Below, one piece after another: positions 29,044 to 38,652 of a stretch of 64,000 bases of DNA. The stretch's first letter is position 1, and the number at the start of each line of letters is the position of its first letter. The notes under the pieces were generated by a model. It saw nothing but the letters and a program-made list of their open reading frames with translations. It was not told where the DNA came from and ran no database searches. The stretch covers positions 1-64,000 of the forward strand of contig JAIOSF010000002.1 of NCBI GenBank assembly GCA_021107755.1, written 5' to 3'. The DNA comes from Arcobacteraceae bacterium. Lineage in GTDB: Bacteria; Campylobacterota; Campylobacteria; Campylobacterales; Arcobacteraceae. A program made the translations under genes and the position numbers.

Positions 29044-29709
29044 TTATACTCCTGTAAATTGTAAAAATCTTTGACTATCTAATCTAAATTTTTCACCCTC
29101 TTTTGATATATATACTTCTTTTTTATTTGTATTTTTAGTCACTAATGTATTAGCACCAATAAAGTTATCTTCTTCTATTGTTATATTATGTCCAATTGTT
29201 GCATTGACTCCTAAAAAACAATTAGACTTTATAACAGAGTCTCCTGAAACAATTACCCCGGATGTGATCCAAGTTGTATCTTCAACTATACTTCCATGTG
29301 CTATAACTGCATTGCTCCAAATAAAATTACTATTCCCAATCTCAGCATAAGGTTGTATTGTAGCATGGTCCAATATTATATTATTAACACCAATTTTAAT
29401 GTTATCATGTAACTCAACTGATGGGTGTATATAATTTATAAAACTATAACCTTTTTGTATAGATTCTTCATACTTCTTCGCCCGTATATGATTCATTTGT
29501 ACATAACCAACTGCAATAATCATTTTATATTCTTTTGGGTCATATTCTTGTTCTATATTTTCAAAAGGAACTACTGGTAATGTTTCTATACTAGCTTCTT
29601 CAATAAAACCTTTATTAACTGTAAATGCAACAACTTCATATTCTTTTTTTAAAAATTGGTATATAATTTTTGCAATCCGACCATTACCATATATTATTAC
29701 TTTTTTCAT
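29044..29709 (-). CDS. PglD-like left-handed beta-helix sugar O/N-acyltransferase
   Basis: 221 residues: an N-terminal nucleotide-sugar-binding domain (VIIYGNGRIAKII, 4-16) and a C-terminal hexapeptide-repeat helix (about 95-200; INYIHPSVELHDNI, LDHATIQPYAEIG, FLGVNATIGHNI). PglD and VioB-type enzymes acylate the 4-amine of nucleotide-linked 4-amino-6-deoxy sugars. The neighbouring VioA-like aminotransferase would supply that amine. Whether it uses acetyl-CoA or the adjacent carrier protein is open. Confidence 0.82.
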   Translation of the reverse strand: MKKVIIYGNGRIAKIIYQFLKKEYEVVAFTVNKGFIEEASIETLPVVPFENIEQEYDPKEYKMIIAVGYVQMNHIRAKKYEESIQKGYSFINYIHPSVELHDNIKIGVNNIILDHATIQPYAEIGNSNFIWSNAVIAHGSIVEDTTWITSGVIVSGDSVIKSNCFLGVNATIGHNITIEEDNFIGANTLVTKNTNKKEVYISKEGEKFRLDSQRFLQFTGV

Positions 29710-29721
29710 AAATTCTATCCT

Positions 29722-30411
29722 CTAAATTAATTCATATGAATTCAACATAATTTTTATGTCATCTATATTATTAAACATCATTATATCAATAATAGATAAA
29801 TTGGGAATAAAATCGTTCGAAAATTGTTTATATTTTAGAGGATTATTTTTTATAAAATTTAATCTAATATTTTGATTTTTGAATTTTATTTTATCGTAAA
29901 GTTCAATTCCACCAATTGCATTAATATATTGTTCAGTCTCCAATTTTGTAGAGATTTCAATTAGTTTATCTTGTCCTTTTAAATTATTATTTTTATTAAT
30001 TTCACTAGAATATAAAAAATTAGTATCTAAATTCAAATAAGAAGATATATATACCAGTTGAAATCCAAGAAATTTTGCCAAATTTTTTTCACTGTTTGTT
30101 AATACTTTTTCTAATAATTGATATACATCCTTAAAATATGGGGCTTTACTATATGTTCGTTGAATAGTTTTAAGTAATTTACTAGTATTACCACTATGCA
30201 TAATTTCATTGATATATTTATTTTGACTTGCCTCAAGTATTTCCAATACAATATTTTGTGGTTTTCCTGAAATTAAAATAGCATTTTTATTAATATAACC
30301 TTTTTTTATATAATTAACATCATCTAATATTACAAATGTATCGACAGCATTTATTAATTGCCAATACCCTATATATGGGAAAAAATATGGTTGCATAATT
30401 GCAGTCTTCAC
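29722..30411 (-). CDS. WbqC-family protein
   Basis: 229 residues with the family hallmark AIMQPYFFPYIGYWQLI at the N-terminus followed by FVILDDVNYIKKGYINKN and the central GGIELY segment. WbqC proteins are widespread in O-antigen loci but have no settled biochemical function. The start is GTG, overlapping the aminotransferase stop as GTGA, with AAGGAAAG upstream. Its place between the aminotransferase and the acyl-carrier genes suggests a part in acylating the aminosugar. Confidence 0.85.
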   Translation of the reverse strand: MKTAIMQPYFFPYIGYWQLINAVDTFVILDDVNYIKKGYINKNAILISGKPQNIVLEILEASQNKYINEIMHSGNTSKLLKTIQRTYSKAPYFKDVYQLLEKVLTNSEKNLAKFLGFQLVYISSYLNLDTNFLYSSEINKNNNLKGQDKLIEISTKLETEQYINAIGGIELYDKIKFKNQNIRLNFIKNNPLKYKQFSNDFIPNLSIIDIMMFNNIDDIKIMLNSYELI

Positions 30412-31481
30412 AAACTTTCCTTAATTAAACCTATAATTAAATCTTGAGTTTCATAATCCAATTCAGGGTAGATAGGTAAACATAAAATTCTTTTTGATAT
30501 ATCTCTAGATATTTTACAAACTTGTTTAGATTTAATATATTTAAGAGTATCTAAAGATGGATAAAAATATCTTCTTGGAAAAATATCATTATCATTTAAT
30601 ACTTTTTGTACTTTTTTCAGTGAAGCTTCATTTTTTAAGATAATAGGGAAATAACTAAAATTATTTTTTGAATTTTTATGAATAGCTTGAGTCTTAACTA
30701 TATTTTCCAGTTTATTAATATATCTTTTATATAACTTTTTTCTTTTTAATTTAATTTCTTCAATCTCTTCTAATACTAATAGACCCATTGCTGCTTCGAA
30801 CTCATTCATTTTAGCATTTATGCCAACTAAAGGAATAGATTCATTATTTTCTATTCCAAAATTAATTATCTGTCTTGCTTTTTCAACTAAAGTATCATCA
30901 TTAATGATTAATGCTCCACCCTCAATTGTATGAAATAGTTTTGTTGCATGAAAACTCAATACTGAAATATCCCCATAGTTTAATATACTTTGTTTTTTGT
31001 ATTTTACATCAAAAGCATGGGCAGCATCATAAATAACCTTTAAATTATTTTTATTAGCAATATTTTGTATTTTTTCTACTTCACATGCATTTCCAAAAAC
31101 ATGTACGGGAACTATAGCTTTTGTTTTTTTTGTTATAGATTGTTGAATATATTTATGATTAATATTTAGTGTATCTTTATCAATATCAGCAAATATAGGA
31201 TTTAAACCATTTGCTACTAAAGAACTAGTTGTTGCAACAAAAGAAAAAGGAGTAGTAATAACATCACCTTCTAATTCCAATGTTCTGTATGCAACTTCAA
31301 GTGCAGCTGTACCATTAGAGACAAGTATAATATTTTTAACACCTAAATATTTTGCTAGCTTTTTTTCCAATTCTTTTGTTAAAGGACCATTGTTTGTTAT
31401 CCAACCACTTTCATAGATTTTATCTATACATTCTTTATATTTAGAAATTGGAGGTAAATAGGTTTTTGTTACATTTATCAT
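30408..31481 (-). CDS. vioA: dTDP-4-keto-6-deoxyglucose aminotransferase, VioA/FdtB-like (DegT family)
   Basis: PLP-dependent sugar aminotransferase of 357 residues from the ATG at 31481 ([11 protein letters not shown]), which overlaps the rmlB stop as ATGA. The TTG two codons earlier is less likely. PLP residues: K181 in SFHATKLFHTIEGGA and D152 in YDAAHAFD. The K-L-F-H-T-I-E-G-G region is the type found in VioA and FdtB/QdtB. Coupled to rmlA and rmlB, it most likely makes dTDP-4-amino-4,6-dideoxyglucose (Qui4N). A 3-amino product would need a ketoisomerase of the FdtA/QdtA type, which I do not see here. Confidence 0.8.
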   Translation of the reverse strand: MINVTKTYLPPISKYKECIDKIYESGWITNNGPLTKELEKKLAKYLGVKNIILVSNGTAALEVAYRTLELEGDVITTPFSFVATTSSLVANGLNPIFADIDKDTLNINHKYIQQSITKKTKAIVPVHVFGNACEVEKIQNIANKNNLKVIYDAAHAFDVKYKKQSILNYGDISVLSFHATKLFHTIEGGALIINDDTLVEKARQIINFGIENNESIPLVGINAKMNEFEAAMGLLVLEEIEEIKLKRKKLYKRYINKLENIVKTQAIHKNSKNNFSYFPIILKNEASLKKVQKVLNDNDIFPRRYFYPSLDTLKYIKSKQVCKISRDISKRILCLPIYPELDYETQDLIIGLIKESL

Positions 31482-32536
31482 AAACAATCATTCCGATATT
31501 TTAATAGATACCATTCAACAGTTTTTACAATACCTGTTTCAAAGTTTTCAGATGCCATCCAACCTAATTTTGTTTTAATTTTAGTAGCATCTATAGCATA
31601 TCTTCTATCATGTCCAGCTCTATCTTCTACAAAAGTTATTAGGTTTTTATAACTAGCTATTTTTTTACAATTATTTTGAGGAAAATTATCTTTTATAGGA
31701 TATTGTATATCCAAAATCGCACATATTATATCGACTATTTGTAAATTTGTTCTTTCATTTTCTCCACCAATATTATAAGTCTCTCCATTGCTTCCATTGT
31801 GATATGCTAAATCTATACCTCTACAATGGTCCATAACATAAAGCCAATCTCTTATATTTTTACCATCACCATAAATAGGTATTGGCTTTAAGGACAAAGC
31901 GTTTCTAATTATTGTTGGAATTAACTTTTCATCATGTTGCTTTGGTCCATAGTTATTTGAACAATTGGTAATAATTGTATTAAGTCCAAATGTTTTTTGA
32001 TAGCTTCGTACTATCATATCACTTGATGCTTTACTTGCACTATATGGAGAATTTGGCGCATAAGGTGTTTCTTCTGTAAATAAATCATGTTCATTTAATG
32101 ATCCATATACTTCATCTGTAGATATATGATGAAATCTAGCTTCCTTATACTCATCTTTATAACAAAAAGGTTTAATCATCCAATAATTTTTTGCAACATC
32201 TACTAGTGTATATGTCCCCTGTACATTTGTTTGCACAAAAATTCCAGGATTTATTATTGAATTATCCACATGGGATTCAGCTGCAAAATGGATAACTCCA
32301 CATATATTATATTCTTTAAAAATAAATTCTAATAATTCCCTATTACATATATTACCATGAATAAATTTATATCTAGGATTCTTTTCTATCTCTTTTAAGT
32401 TTTCTAAATTTCCTGCATATGTTAGAAGATCTAAATTTACAATATTATAGTTAGAATACTTATTTAAAAAGTATGGTATAAAATTACTACCTATAAAGCC
32501 TGCACAGCCTGTGACTAAAATATTTTTATTAGACAC
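31478..32536 (-). CDS. rmlB: dTDP-glucose 4,6-dehydratase
   Basis: 352 residues: Rossmann motif [11 protein letters not shown] (9-19), HFAAESHVD, catalytic STDEVYG and YSASK, then NCSNNYGP and the RDWLYV segment, all diagnostic of RmlB. Converts dTDP-glucose to dTDP-4-keto-6-deoxyglucose. The GTG start lies inside the end of rmlA (8-base overlap), with GAGGGAAG upstream. Followed by the aminotransferase rather than rmlC/rmlD, so the product probably goes to an aminosugar. Confidence 0.95.
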   Translation of the reverse strand: MSNKNILVTGCAGFIGSNFIPYFLNKYSNYNIVNLDLLTYAGNLENLKEIEKNPRYKFIHGNICNRELLEFIFKEYNICGVIHFAAESHVDNSIINPGIFVQTNVQGTYTLVDVAKNYWMIKPFCYKDEYKEARFHHISTDEVYGSLNEHDLFTEETPYAPNSPYSASKASSDMIVRSYQKTFGLNTIITNCSNNYGPKQHDEKLIPTIIRNALSLKPIPIYGDGKNIRDWLYVMDHCRGIDLAYHNGSNGETYNIGGENERTNLQIVDIICAILDIQYPIKDNFPQNNCKKIASYKNLITFVEDRAGHDRRYAIDATKIKTKLGWMASENFETGIVKTVEWYLLKYRNDCL

Positions 32537-33404
32537 TATCTTCCCTCACTAAATCATAAAGGTATTGACCATAATTATTTTTAGAAAGAGGAGAGGCAAT
32601 CTCTAGAATTTTTTCTTTTGATATCCATCCATTATTATATGCTATTTCTTCAAGACAAGCTATTTTATAACCTTGTCTATGCTCAATTGTTTGTACAAAT
32701 TGTCCTGCTTCTAGTAAACTATCATGGGTTCCTGTATCAAGCCAAGCAAACCCTCTACCTAAAAGTTCAACATTTAGTTTCCCTTTATTTAAATATGCTT
32801 GATTAATTGAGGTTATTTCAAACTCTCCTCGATGTGATAATTCTACTTTTTTAGCTATTTCAATTACTTCATTGTCATAGAAATAAAGACCTGTTACAGC
32901 AAAATTAGACTTTGGTTTTTCTGGTTTTTCCTCTATAGACATCACTTTTCTATTCACATCAAATTCAACTACTCCGAATCTTTCAGGATCTTTGACTTGA
33001 TAACCAAACACTATAGCACCTTCACTCAAAGAAACTGCATTTTTTAACATATTTGTAAACCCTTGTCCGTAGAATATATTATCCCCTAGAATTAAACAAA
33101 CATTACTACCACCTATAAATTCTTCACCTAATATAAAAGCTTCTGCTAATCCACGAGGAGAAGGTTGTATCTTATATTGGATAGATACACCCCAATCAGT
33201 ACCATCACCTAAGAGTTCTTTGAACTTATTTATATCATTAGGTGTTGAAATAAGAAGAATCTCTTTAATACCAGCTAACATTAAAACTGATAATGGATAA
33301 TACACCATAGGTTTATCATATATAGGTAAAAGTTGTTTACTTATACCTCTTGTAATAGGGTATAATCTCGTACCACTTCCTCCTGCTAATATTATCCCTT
33401 TCAA
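32529..33404 (-). CDS. rmlA: Glucose-1-phosphate thymidylyltransferase
   Basis: 291 residues: [15 protein letters not shown] at the start, [21 protein letters not shown] and [20 protein letters not shown]. Makes dTDP-glucose from glucose-1-phosphate and dTTP. The start is a TTG that overlaps the stop of the deacetylase gene as TTGA; the family alignment requires this start. Forms a translationally coupled series with rmlB and the aminotransferase. Confidence 0.96.
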   Translation of the reverse strand: MKGIILAGGSGTRLYPITRGISKQLLPIYDKPMVYYPLSVLMLAGIKEILLISTPNDINKFKELLGDGTDWGVSIQYKIQPSPRGLAEAFILGEEFIGGSNVCLILGDNIFYGQGFTNMLKNAVSLSEGAIVFGYQVKDPERFGVVEFDVNRKVMSIEEKPEKPKSNFAVTGLYFYDNEVIEIAKKVELSHRGEFEITSINQAYLNKGKLNVELLGRGFAWLDTGTHDSLLEAGQFVQTIEHRQGYKIACLEEIAYNNGWISKEKILEIASPLSKNNYGQYLYDLVREDSV

Positions 33405-34159
33405 ATAGTATTTTCCTTTATCATCAAGTAGTCATAATACCCATCAATTTTTTCTCTTAATGAGTTAATACTATCACTAGCAATTATTTCAATTCTTTTA
33501 ATTTTTTTCATATCTATGTTATCTTTAGTATTGAGTCCTACATGGCTAGAACCCACTGTATTATAACCTAATTTATCTAAAATTATAAGTGTATGTTTAT
33601 CATAACTTCCATGAGGATAACTAAAATGTGTTATTTTATATTCCACTATATCCTCAAGAACTTTTTTACTCTCTTCTAATTCTTTATATTGTTCATCATA
33701 ACTTAAAGTATCTAAATGGGGATGTGTTACACTATGTGTACCTAGTATACAAAACTGACTTTTAGCAAATCTCTTTATATCTTCTGCTGTTAAATAGTTT
33801 TCTTGCCCAATAAAACCTGTAGTAATATAAAGAGTAAAAGGGATATTATATTTTTCACAAATCTCTAAAGCATAAATGTTATCTTTATATCCATCATCAA
33901 AAGTTATTGATAGTGTCTTTCTATCTAAATTATCTTGGTAATTTTCATCTATTGGTATAATTTCATAATGATCTTTTAGATAAAGAATATGTTCGGTAAA
34001 CTTTTCTTTAGATATAGCTATCCCATAAGTATCATGATCTAGTTTTGAACCAATTGAATGATATAAAACTATTCTATTACCCACACTAGTTTGATATCGC
34101 CTATAAACATTGTAATATATAAAACCAATTATATATTTTATTGTTTGCTTTATACTCAT
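33401..34159 (-). CDS. Polysaccharide deacetylase (NodB domain)
   Basis: 252 residues of the carbohydrate esterase 4 family. Metal and catalytic residues are visible in [11 protein letters not shown] and [11 protein letters not shown], followed by [10 protein letters not shown]. An N-terminal hydrophobic stretch (about 6-18) may anchor it, but no clean signal peptide is seen. The ATG overlaps the FemAB-like stop as ATGA. Part of a three-gene set with the FemAB-like and DegT-fold proteins. Confidence 0.83.
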   Translation of the reverse strand: MSIKQTIKYIIGFIYYNVYRRYQTSVGNRIVLYHSIGSKLDHDTYGIAISKEKFTEHILYLKDHYEIIPIDENYQDNLDRKTLSITFDDGYKDNIYALEICEKYNIPFTLYITTGFIGQENYLTAEDIKRFAKSQFCILGTHSVTHPHLDTLSYDEQYKELEESKKVLEDIVEYKITHFSYPHGSYDKHTLIILDKLGYNTVGSSHVGLNTKDNIDMKKIKRIEIIASDSINSLREKIDGYYDYLMIKENTI

Positions 34160-35124
34160 AAATATACCTTATTAATTAAAAAACTAATCAATTTAGAATT
34201 TGAAAGTTCCCATTCCCCTAGCTTTTCAACAGTTTGTGCTCTAATACCATTTTTAAAACTGTATACATTTGGATTATTGAGAGGGTCTATCCCTGACATA
34301 TCATATTCTTGAATATTCATTTCTTTTGCTTTTTTAAATAATTCAAACAACAACATATAAGAGGTATAGTTCTTTCTCCCTACTAAATCTGTTGTTGCCC
34401 AAAAATCCAGTGCTTTATTCCCAATAAATAAAAATGCTCTTAACCCAACAATTTGGTCATCTATAGAAGATGTTGCAATTATGATATTTTTTGATAAATT
34501 TTTTTTAATAAATGTTAACTCTTCTAAGCTAGGTAAGGGGACATCTTTAATCATCTTAAATCTATGAAATAATTCAGAAATTTCATTTTCACTATATTGG
34601 CTTAATTCTTTAACTTCTACAGATAGATTTTTATTTATACCTCTTTTTACATTTTTTCTAAAATTATTTGAACAAGCTTCTAATAGATTTTCTATAGATT
34701 GATTTAAATCAACATATACAGTATAATCACTCGTAAGTTTTTTAGAAGTTTTAGACCAACCTGAAGTATATAAAGATATAGATTCATTAACATCCAGTGT
34801 ATTTGTAAAACTACTTTTTATAAATACATATTTAATATTGAATTTCTTTTGTAAATATTCTATGAACTCATTTTTATTAAATGCTGAAATATCTCCCACA
34901 ATACTTCCAACACACCAACCGAGAAAAATATTTAATTTAATCTTATATGTAATTTGTAAATAAGCAATATGTCCATTTTTATTTGCTTTAATTGAGACAA
35001 CATTCCAACCTATATTTTTCTTATATTCACCCCATTCGTACACTTGATAGGGATTATAATTTGGGTATTTTACAATTTCATCATTCCAAATTTTTCTATC
35101 ATTTATTAATGTAAAACTTACCAT
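34156..35124 (-). CDS. FemAB-like (double GNAT) acyl/aminoacyl transferase
   Basis: 322 residues with the lipid II glycyltransferase/FemAB layout: NPYQVYEWGEYKK near the start, NFRKNVKRGINKNL in the first domain, and YDMSGIDPLNNPNVYSFKNGI with EKLGEWE at the end. Relatives add amino acids to peptidoglycan precursors, and similar proteins occur in exopolysaccharide loci with unknown acceptors. It lies between the deacetylase (ATGA overlap) and the DegT-fold gene (7-base overlap). Confidence 0.8.
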   Translation of the reverse strand: MVSFTLINDRKIWNDEIVKYPNYNPYQVYEWGEYKKNIGWNVVSIKANKNGHIAYLQITYKIKLNIFLGWCVGSIVGDISAFNKNEFIEYLQKKFNIKYVFIKSSFTNTLDVNESISLYTSGWSKTSKKLTSDYTVYVDLNQSIENLLEACSNNFRKNVKRGINKNLSVEVKELSQYSENEISELFHRFKMIKDVPLPSLEELTFIKKNLSKNIIIATSSIDDQIVGLRAFLFIGNKALDFWATTDLVGRKNYTSYMLLFELFKKAKEMNIQEYDMSGIDPLNNPNVYSFKNGIRAQTVEKLGEWELSNSKLISFLINKVYL

Positions 35125-36113
35125 AAAAAAGGCACCACCTTAATATTTTTATAAAACTTAGGACAATTACTTATTACTTCATCAGGTAAATCTGGCCAAG
35201 GAAGAATAAAGAAACCTTTTTTTAATAAAAAAGCTTCAAACGCTTGATAGTTACCATTATCAATAAAAGCAAATTCAAATGGACAACTAAATTTGTCCAA
35301 TTCAAATATAGGTTTTATACAAAATACTTCAGCCCAAATTTTAATCTTATTATACATTAGTCGTCTTCTATTAACTTCATAATCCATATCAATATTAACT
35401 ATCTTATCTTCTAATAAAGGTGTCAAGTATACATTTTCAGGTATATATTTTTCACTATTTTTATCTGGTAAAGGAATAATAGAACCAGTTTTTATATATC
35501 TTATAAAGCGTCTCAATAAAAGTATAATAATACCTAAATATTTTGTAAAAATCTTTTTTTTGATACTCAGTTTTTTATTATAGTTATCATCTTCAAAGCT
35601 CTTTAAGACTATAGCACTTTCAAACTCAATCTTTTTGTACTCTCTATTATTCACCAATAATGCTCCACCATTAGGTAAGAAAATAGTTTTTCTTATACTT
35701 AAAAGTCCCATATCGCCCCTTGTACCTAATAAATGACCTTGTGAATCTTTACTTAAAAAACCATGTGCATTATCTTCAATAAGAATAGCCCCAAACTTTT
35801 CCTTATATTCAGTAAAAGGTCTAATCTCTTGTTCAAAACCAAAATAGTTCACAAATAGTATAGCATCACACTCAATATCTTCTAAAATAGGTTGTAAATT
35901 TTTATTAACTTCATAAAAATAATATTTTATATTTAAAGAGTTAATGGGAGCTAACATATCTCTACATATAAAACCTGGTATATATATAGTTTTAATACTT
36001 AACTTCTTTAATGCTTCAAAAAAAGCATTCCTTGCATATGGAAATAAATATATATTATCACCATAATTTGACAATAAATAATTACCGTTCTTTTGAATAT
36101 TAAATGGCGACAA
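35118..36113 (-). CDS. DegT/aminotransferase-fold protein, divergent
   Basis: 331 residues with a PLP-dependent fold type I outline. K142 in SIRKTIFLPNGGALL matches the PLP lysine region of DegT enzymes and D114 in IEDNAHGF the cofactor aspartate. Residues 165-215 form an insertion with a short hydrophobic stretch. The start is a TTG at 36113 with only a weak ribosome site; no good alternative exists. It is shorter and more divergent than the two DegT enzymes elsewhere in the locus. Substrate unknown. Confidence 0.7.
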   Translation of the reverse strand: MSPFNIQKNGNYLLSNYGDNIYLFPYARNAFFEALKKLSIKTIYIPGFICRDMLAPINSLNIKYYFYEVNKNLQPILEDIECDAILFVNYFGFEQEIRPFTEYKEKFGAILIEDNAHGFLSKDSQGHLLGTRGDMGLLSIRKTIFLPNGGALLVNNREYKKIEFESAIVLKSFEDDNYNKKLSIKKKIFTKYLGIIILLLRRFIRYIKTGSIIPLPDKNSEKYIPENVYLTPLLEDKIVNIDMDYEVNRRRLMYNKIKIWAEVFCIKPIFELDKFSCPFEFAFIDNGNYQAFEAFLLKKGFFILPWPDLPDEVISNCPKFYKNIKVVPFLW

Positions 36114-36115
36114 AT

Positions 36116-36814
36116 TTATATCTTTTGAAAAATTATTATATATTGGCTAGCCCAACCATTATTTTTTTTATAAAGGATTAGTGGCATAAGTAATAACTCT
36201 AATATTTTATAACTTATTTTCCCAAATATAAACTTGTTAAACTTTTTAAAAATAAATTCATGATATTTTGAACTTACCAAAATATTTTTATCCTTTTTAA
36301 TTGTTTTTATAATTAAGTTATAATCCATACAATTAGGATAACTTACATCACTAGCTACAAGCATAAATATACCATTTAATTTTAAACTATCAACTATATT
36401 TGAAATTATCTGTTTCTGTTCTGTAAAACAGTTTACTCTTGTAATCAAATAGACTTCTCTTGAAAAGATAAAATCATATTGATTTTCTTCTTTAAATTTA
36501 CTCATATCTCCTTGAATAATTTCTAAATTTGGATTATGCTCTTTTGCAATAGTTAAAGCATCTTCAGAGTACTCCATACCTTTGATATTAAAATTATTTT
36601 CACTAAACTCTCTAGTAATGTATCCTGCTCCACAACCTATATCAATACAATTATTTATAGCGTTTAATTTAAAATTATAAAAATTTAAAATATTTATATA
36701 TCCTTTTATCATTTTTGCCGCATTACCACCATCTACAGTATGGGAGAATACTTCTTCTCTCTTTCTATACCCAGTATGTTCTTTTGAATTTGCTATTTGA
36801 TCAAATATTTTCAT
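36116..36814 (-). CDS. Class I SAM-dependent methyltransferase
   Basis: 232 residues with the nucleotide-binding motif CIDIGCGAGYITREF, followed by GMEYSEDAL and QGDMSKF. Rossmann methyltransferase core with a less conserved C-terminal part. In this setting it may methylate a sugar hydroxyl, possibly as an O-methyl decoration of a 6-deoxyhexose. The target is not evident. Confidence 0.82.
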   Translation of the reverse strand: MKIFDQIANSKEHTGYRKREEVFSHTVDGGNAAKMIKGYINILNFYNFKLNAINNCIDIGCGAGYITREFSENNFNIKGMEYSEDALTIAKEHNPNLEIIQGDMSKFKEENQYDFIFSREVYLITRVNCFTEQKQIISNIVDSLKLNGIFMLVASDVSYPNCMDYNLIIKTIKKDKNILVSSKYHEFIFKKFNKFIFGKISYKILELLLMPLILYKKNNGWASQYIIIFQKI

Positions 36815-36832
36815 TCCAATTTACCTTTACTA

Positions 36833-37726
36833 TTATTTTTTTATACCTAAAAATGCAAAAATCAAGGATATATACTTTTTAACATTAAATGGATAAGTAA
36901 TAATAGACTTTGTTAATACCGATATGGCAAGTCTACTTTCCCCATTCATTTGATATGTTCTACCTTTATAATATTCAATTCTTGAACCATGTATTTTTTT
37001 TAATTTCTCTTTATTTTTTATATCAAGCATATCAATATGATTTAAAACTAAAGTTTTTAAATTATTATTTATTAACTCTACATTACCAGACATATTTGTA
37101 TCTGTAATATTAAACACCCCTAACACCTCTTTAATATATGCAAATTTTCCAACTTTTGATAATTTCATCCACATATCATAATCTTCTACTGCAAAATAAT
37201 CTTTTCTTGTATCAAAGAAACCAACCTCAATTAATTTATCTCTTTTTACAGTCATTGCCGATGTAGATAAATTATTTCCATTAAAAAGTAAGTCTAAATA
37301 GGTGTTTTCCTCTTTAAGTCTGTTCCCGTGCTCTAATATAGAATGATATTTTTCATCGACAATTTTATCTTCATAATGACTCACAGCTATAACATCTTTA
37401 TTTTCCTCTATTGTTTTAGCAACCATCTCTAACTTATTTTTATACCAATAATCATCCGAGTCTAAAAAAGAAACCCATTCTTCTAAAGACTTTTGTATAC
37501 CCGTATTTCTACTTCCTGCAGGTGAGCCACTATTCTCTTGCCAAAAATATTTAATTCTGTTATCTTGATTTATATAATCTTGAACAACTTGTTTAGTATT
37601 ATCTGTTGAACCATTATCTACAATAATTAATTCAAAATTTGTATAAGTTTGTTCCAGAACTGATTCTACACATTTAGGTAACTCTTCTTCTCTATTATAA
37701 GCTGGTATTATTACTGAAAATTTCAT
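36833..37726 (-). CDS. Glycosyltransferase family 2
   Basis: 297 residues. GT-A signatures: FSVIIPAYNREEELP, IVDNGSTDNT, GSPAGSRNTGI, and SFLDSDDYW. The C-terminal 90 residues are helical and of unknown role. It overlaps the upstream epimerase gene by 4 bases and follows the CDP-6-deoxyhexose genes, so that sugar is a candidate donor. Confidence 0.86.
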   Translation of the reverse strand: MKFSVIIPAYNREEELPKCVESVLEQTYTNFELIIVDNGSTDNTKQVVQDYINQDNRIKYFWQENSGSPAGSRNTGIQKSLEEWVSFLDSDDYWYKNKLEMVAKTIEENKDVIAVSHYEDKIVDEKYHSILEHGNRLKEENTYLDLLFNGNNLSTSAMTVKRDKLIEVGFFDTRKDYFAVEDYDMWMKLSKVGKFAYIKEVLGVFNITDTNMSGNVELINNNLKTLVLNHIDMLDIKNKEKLKKIHGSRIEYYKGRTYQMNGESRLAISVLTKSIITYPFNVKKYISLIFAFLGIKK

Positions 37727-38652
37727 TTTTCTTCCAATATGTTAAATATTTTATTAATCTCGTCTTCAAACATATCATTGATTTCAAAGTTAATTATATA
37801 TTTTAATTTATCATTTTTAACATTTATATCTTCATATATAGTTTTATCACTATTATTTATTTGAATTTCAATATCTTTATTATATCTTTTTATATATACT
37901 TTTTTAACTATATTCGCTAGTTCAATAATTTTATAATATTTATTTGAAGATAGATTATATATATCATTTGTTGCATTAATTTGTAATATATAATGTACAA
38001 TATTTGAAACATCGCCCATCCATATAAAATCTCTTTTTACTCTACCATTACTTTTTAGAATAATTTTATTATTTTCATATGCAGATTTTACTAAATCATT
38101 CAAAACTAAATACCATTTAGTAGTATCACAAAAAGTAGGCGCTCCATAACTATTAGTAAGTCTAAAAATTGTATATTTTAAATTATGAGTACAGGCAAAT
38201 TGTTTCACATAATACTCTGCAAATAAATGTGTAGATGCATAATCATTTTTAGGATTTGCAAGCGTATTCTCATCTATAATACCACTTTGTATACCATAAA
38301 CATGAAAAGTACTAAAATAAATAAAATTTTTTAAATTTTTTGTACTCAATACTTCAAGAATATTTCTAGTTCCTAAGGTATTAATAGCTAATGCATTTTG
38401 TGAATAGTTTGGTAAAAAAAACTCATTAAAACTTGCAGTATGTATGCAAAAATCTATATCAAAATTTAACTCCTCTTTCAATTCATCTAAATTAGTTATA
38501 TCACATTCAATTACACTATATTTTATATTTTCAAATTTGTGTTTTTCTTTTCTTGTTAGTACATAAATATCATATCCAAGAGAAGCTAGATGAAGAGTTA
38601 TCCAACTTCCTAAGTTTCCGAAGCCTCCAGTAATTAAAACTTTACCACTCAT
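37723..38652 (-). CDS. NAD-dependent epimerase/reductase of the CDP-6-deoxyhexose module
   Basis: Extended SDR of 309 residues: VLITGGFGNLGSW (5-17) and a Y-x3-K-type element around YASTHLFAEYYVKQ, in which the usual YxxxK reads Y-A-S-T-H, so the catalytic lysine is replaced or shifted. ATG start; 11-base overlap with the RmlC-like gene. The order rfbF ... rfbG, cupin epimerase, this gene suggests reduction of a CDP-4-keto-6-deoxyhexose. Confidence 0.75.
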   Translation of the reverse strand: MSGKVLITGGFGNLGSWITLHLASLGYDIYVLTRKEKHKFENIKYSVIECDITNLDELKEELNFDIDFCIHTASFNEFFLPNYSQNALAINTLGTRNILEVLSTKNLKNFIYFSTFHVYGIQSGIIDENTLANPKNDYASTHLFAEYYVKQFACTHNLKYTIFRLTNSYGAPTFCDTTKWYLVLNDLVKSAYENNKIILKSNGRVKRDFIWMGDVSNIVHYILQINATNDIYNLSSNKYYKIIELANIVKKVYIKRYNKDIEIQINNSDKTIYEDINVKNDKLKYIINFEINDMFEDEINKIFNILEEK

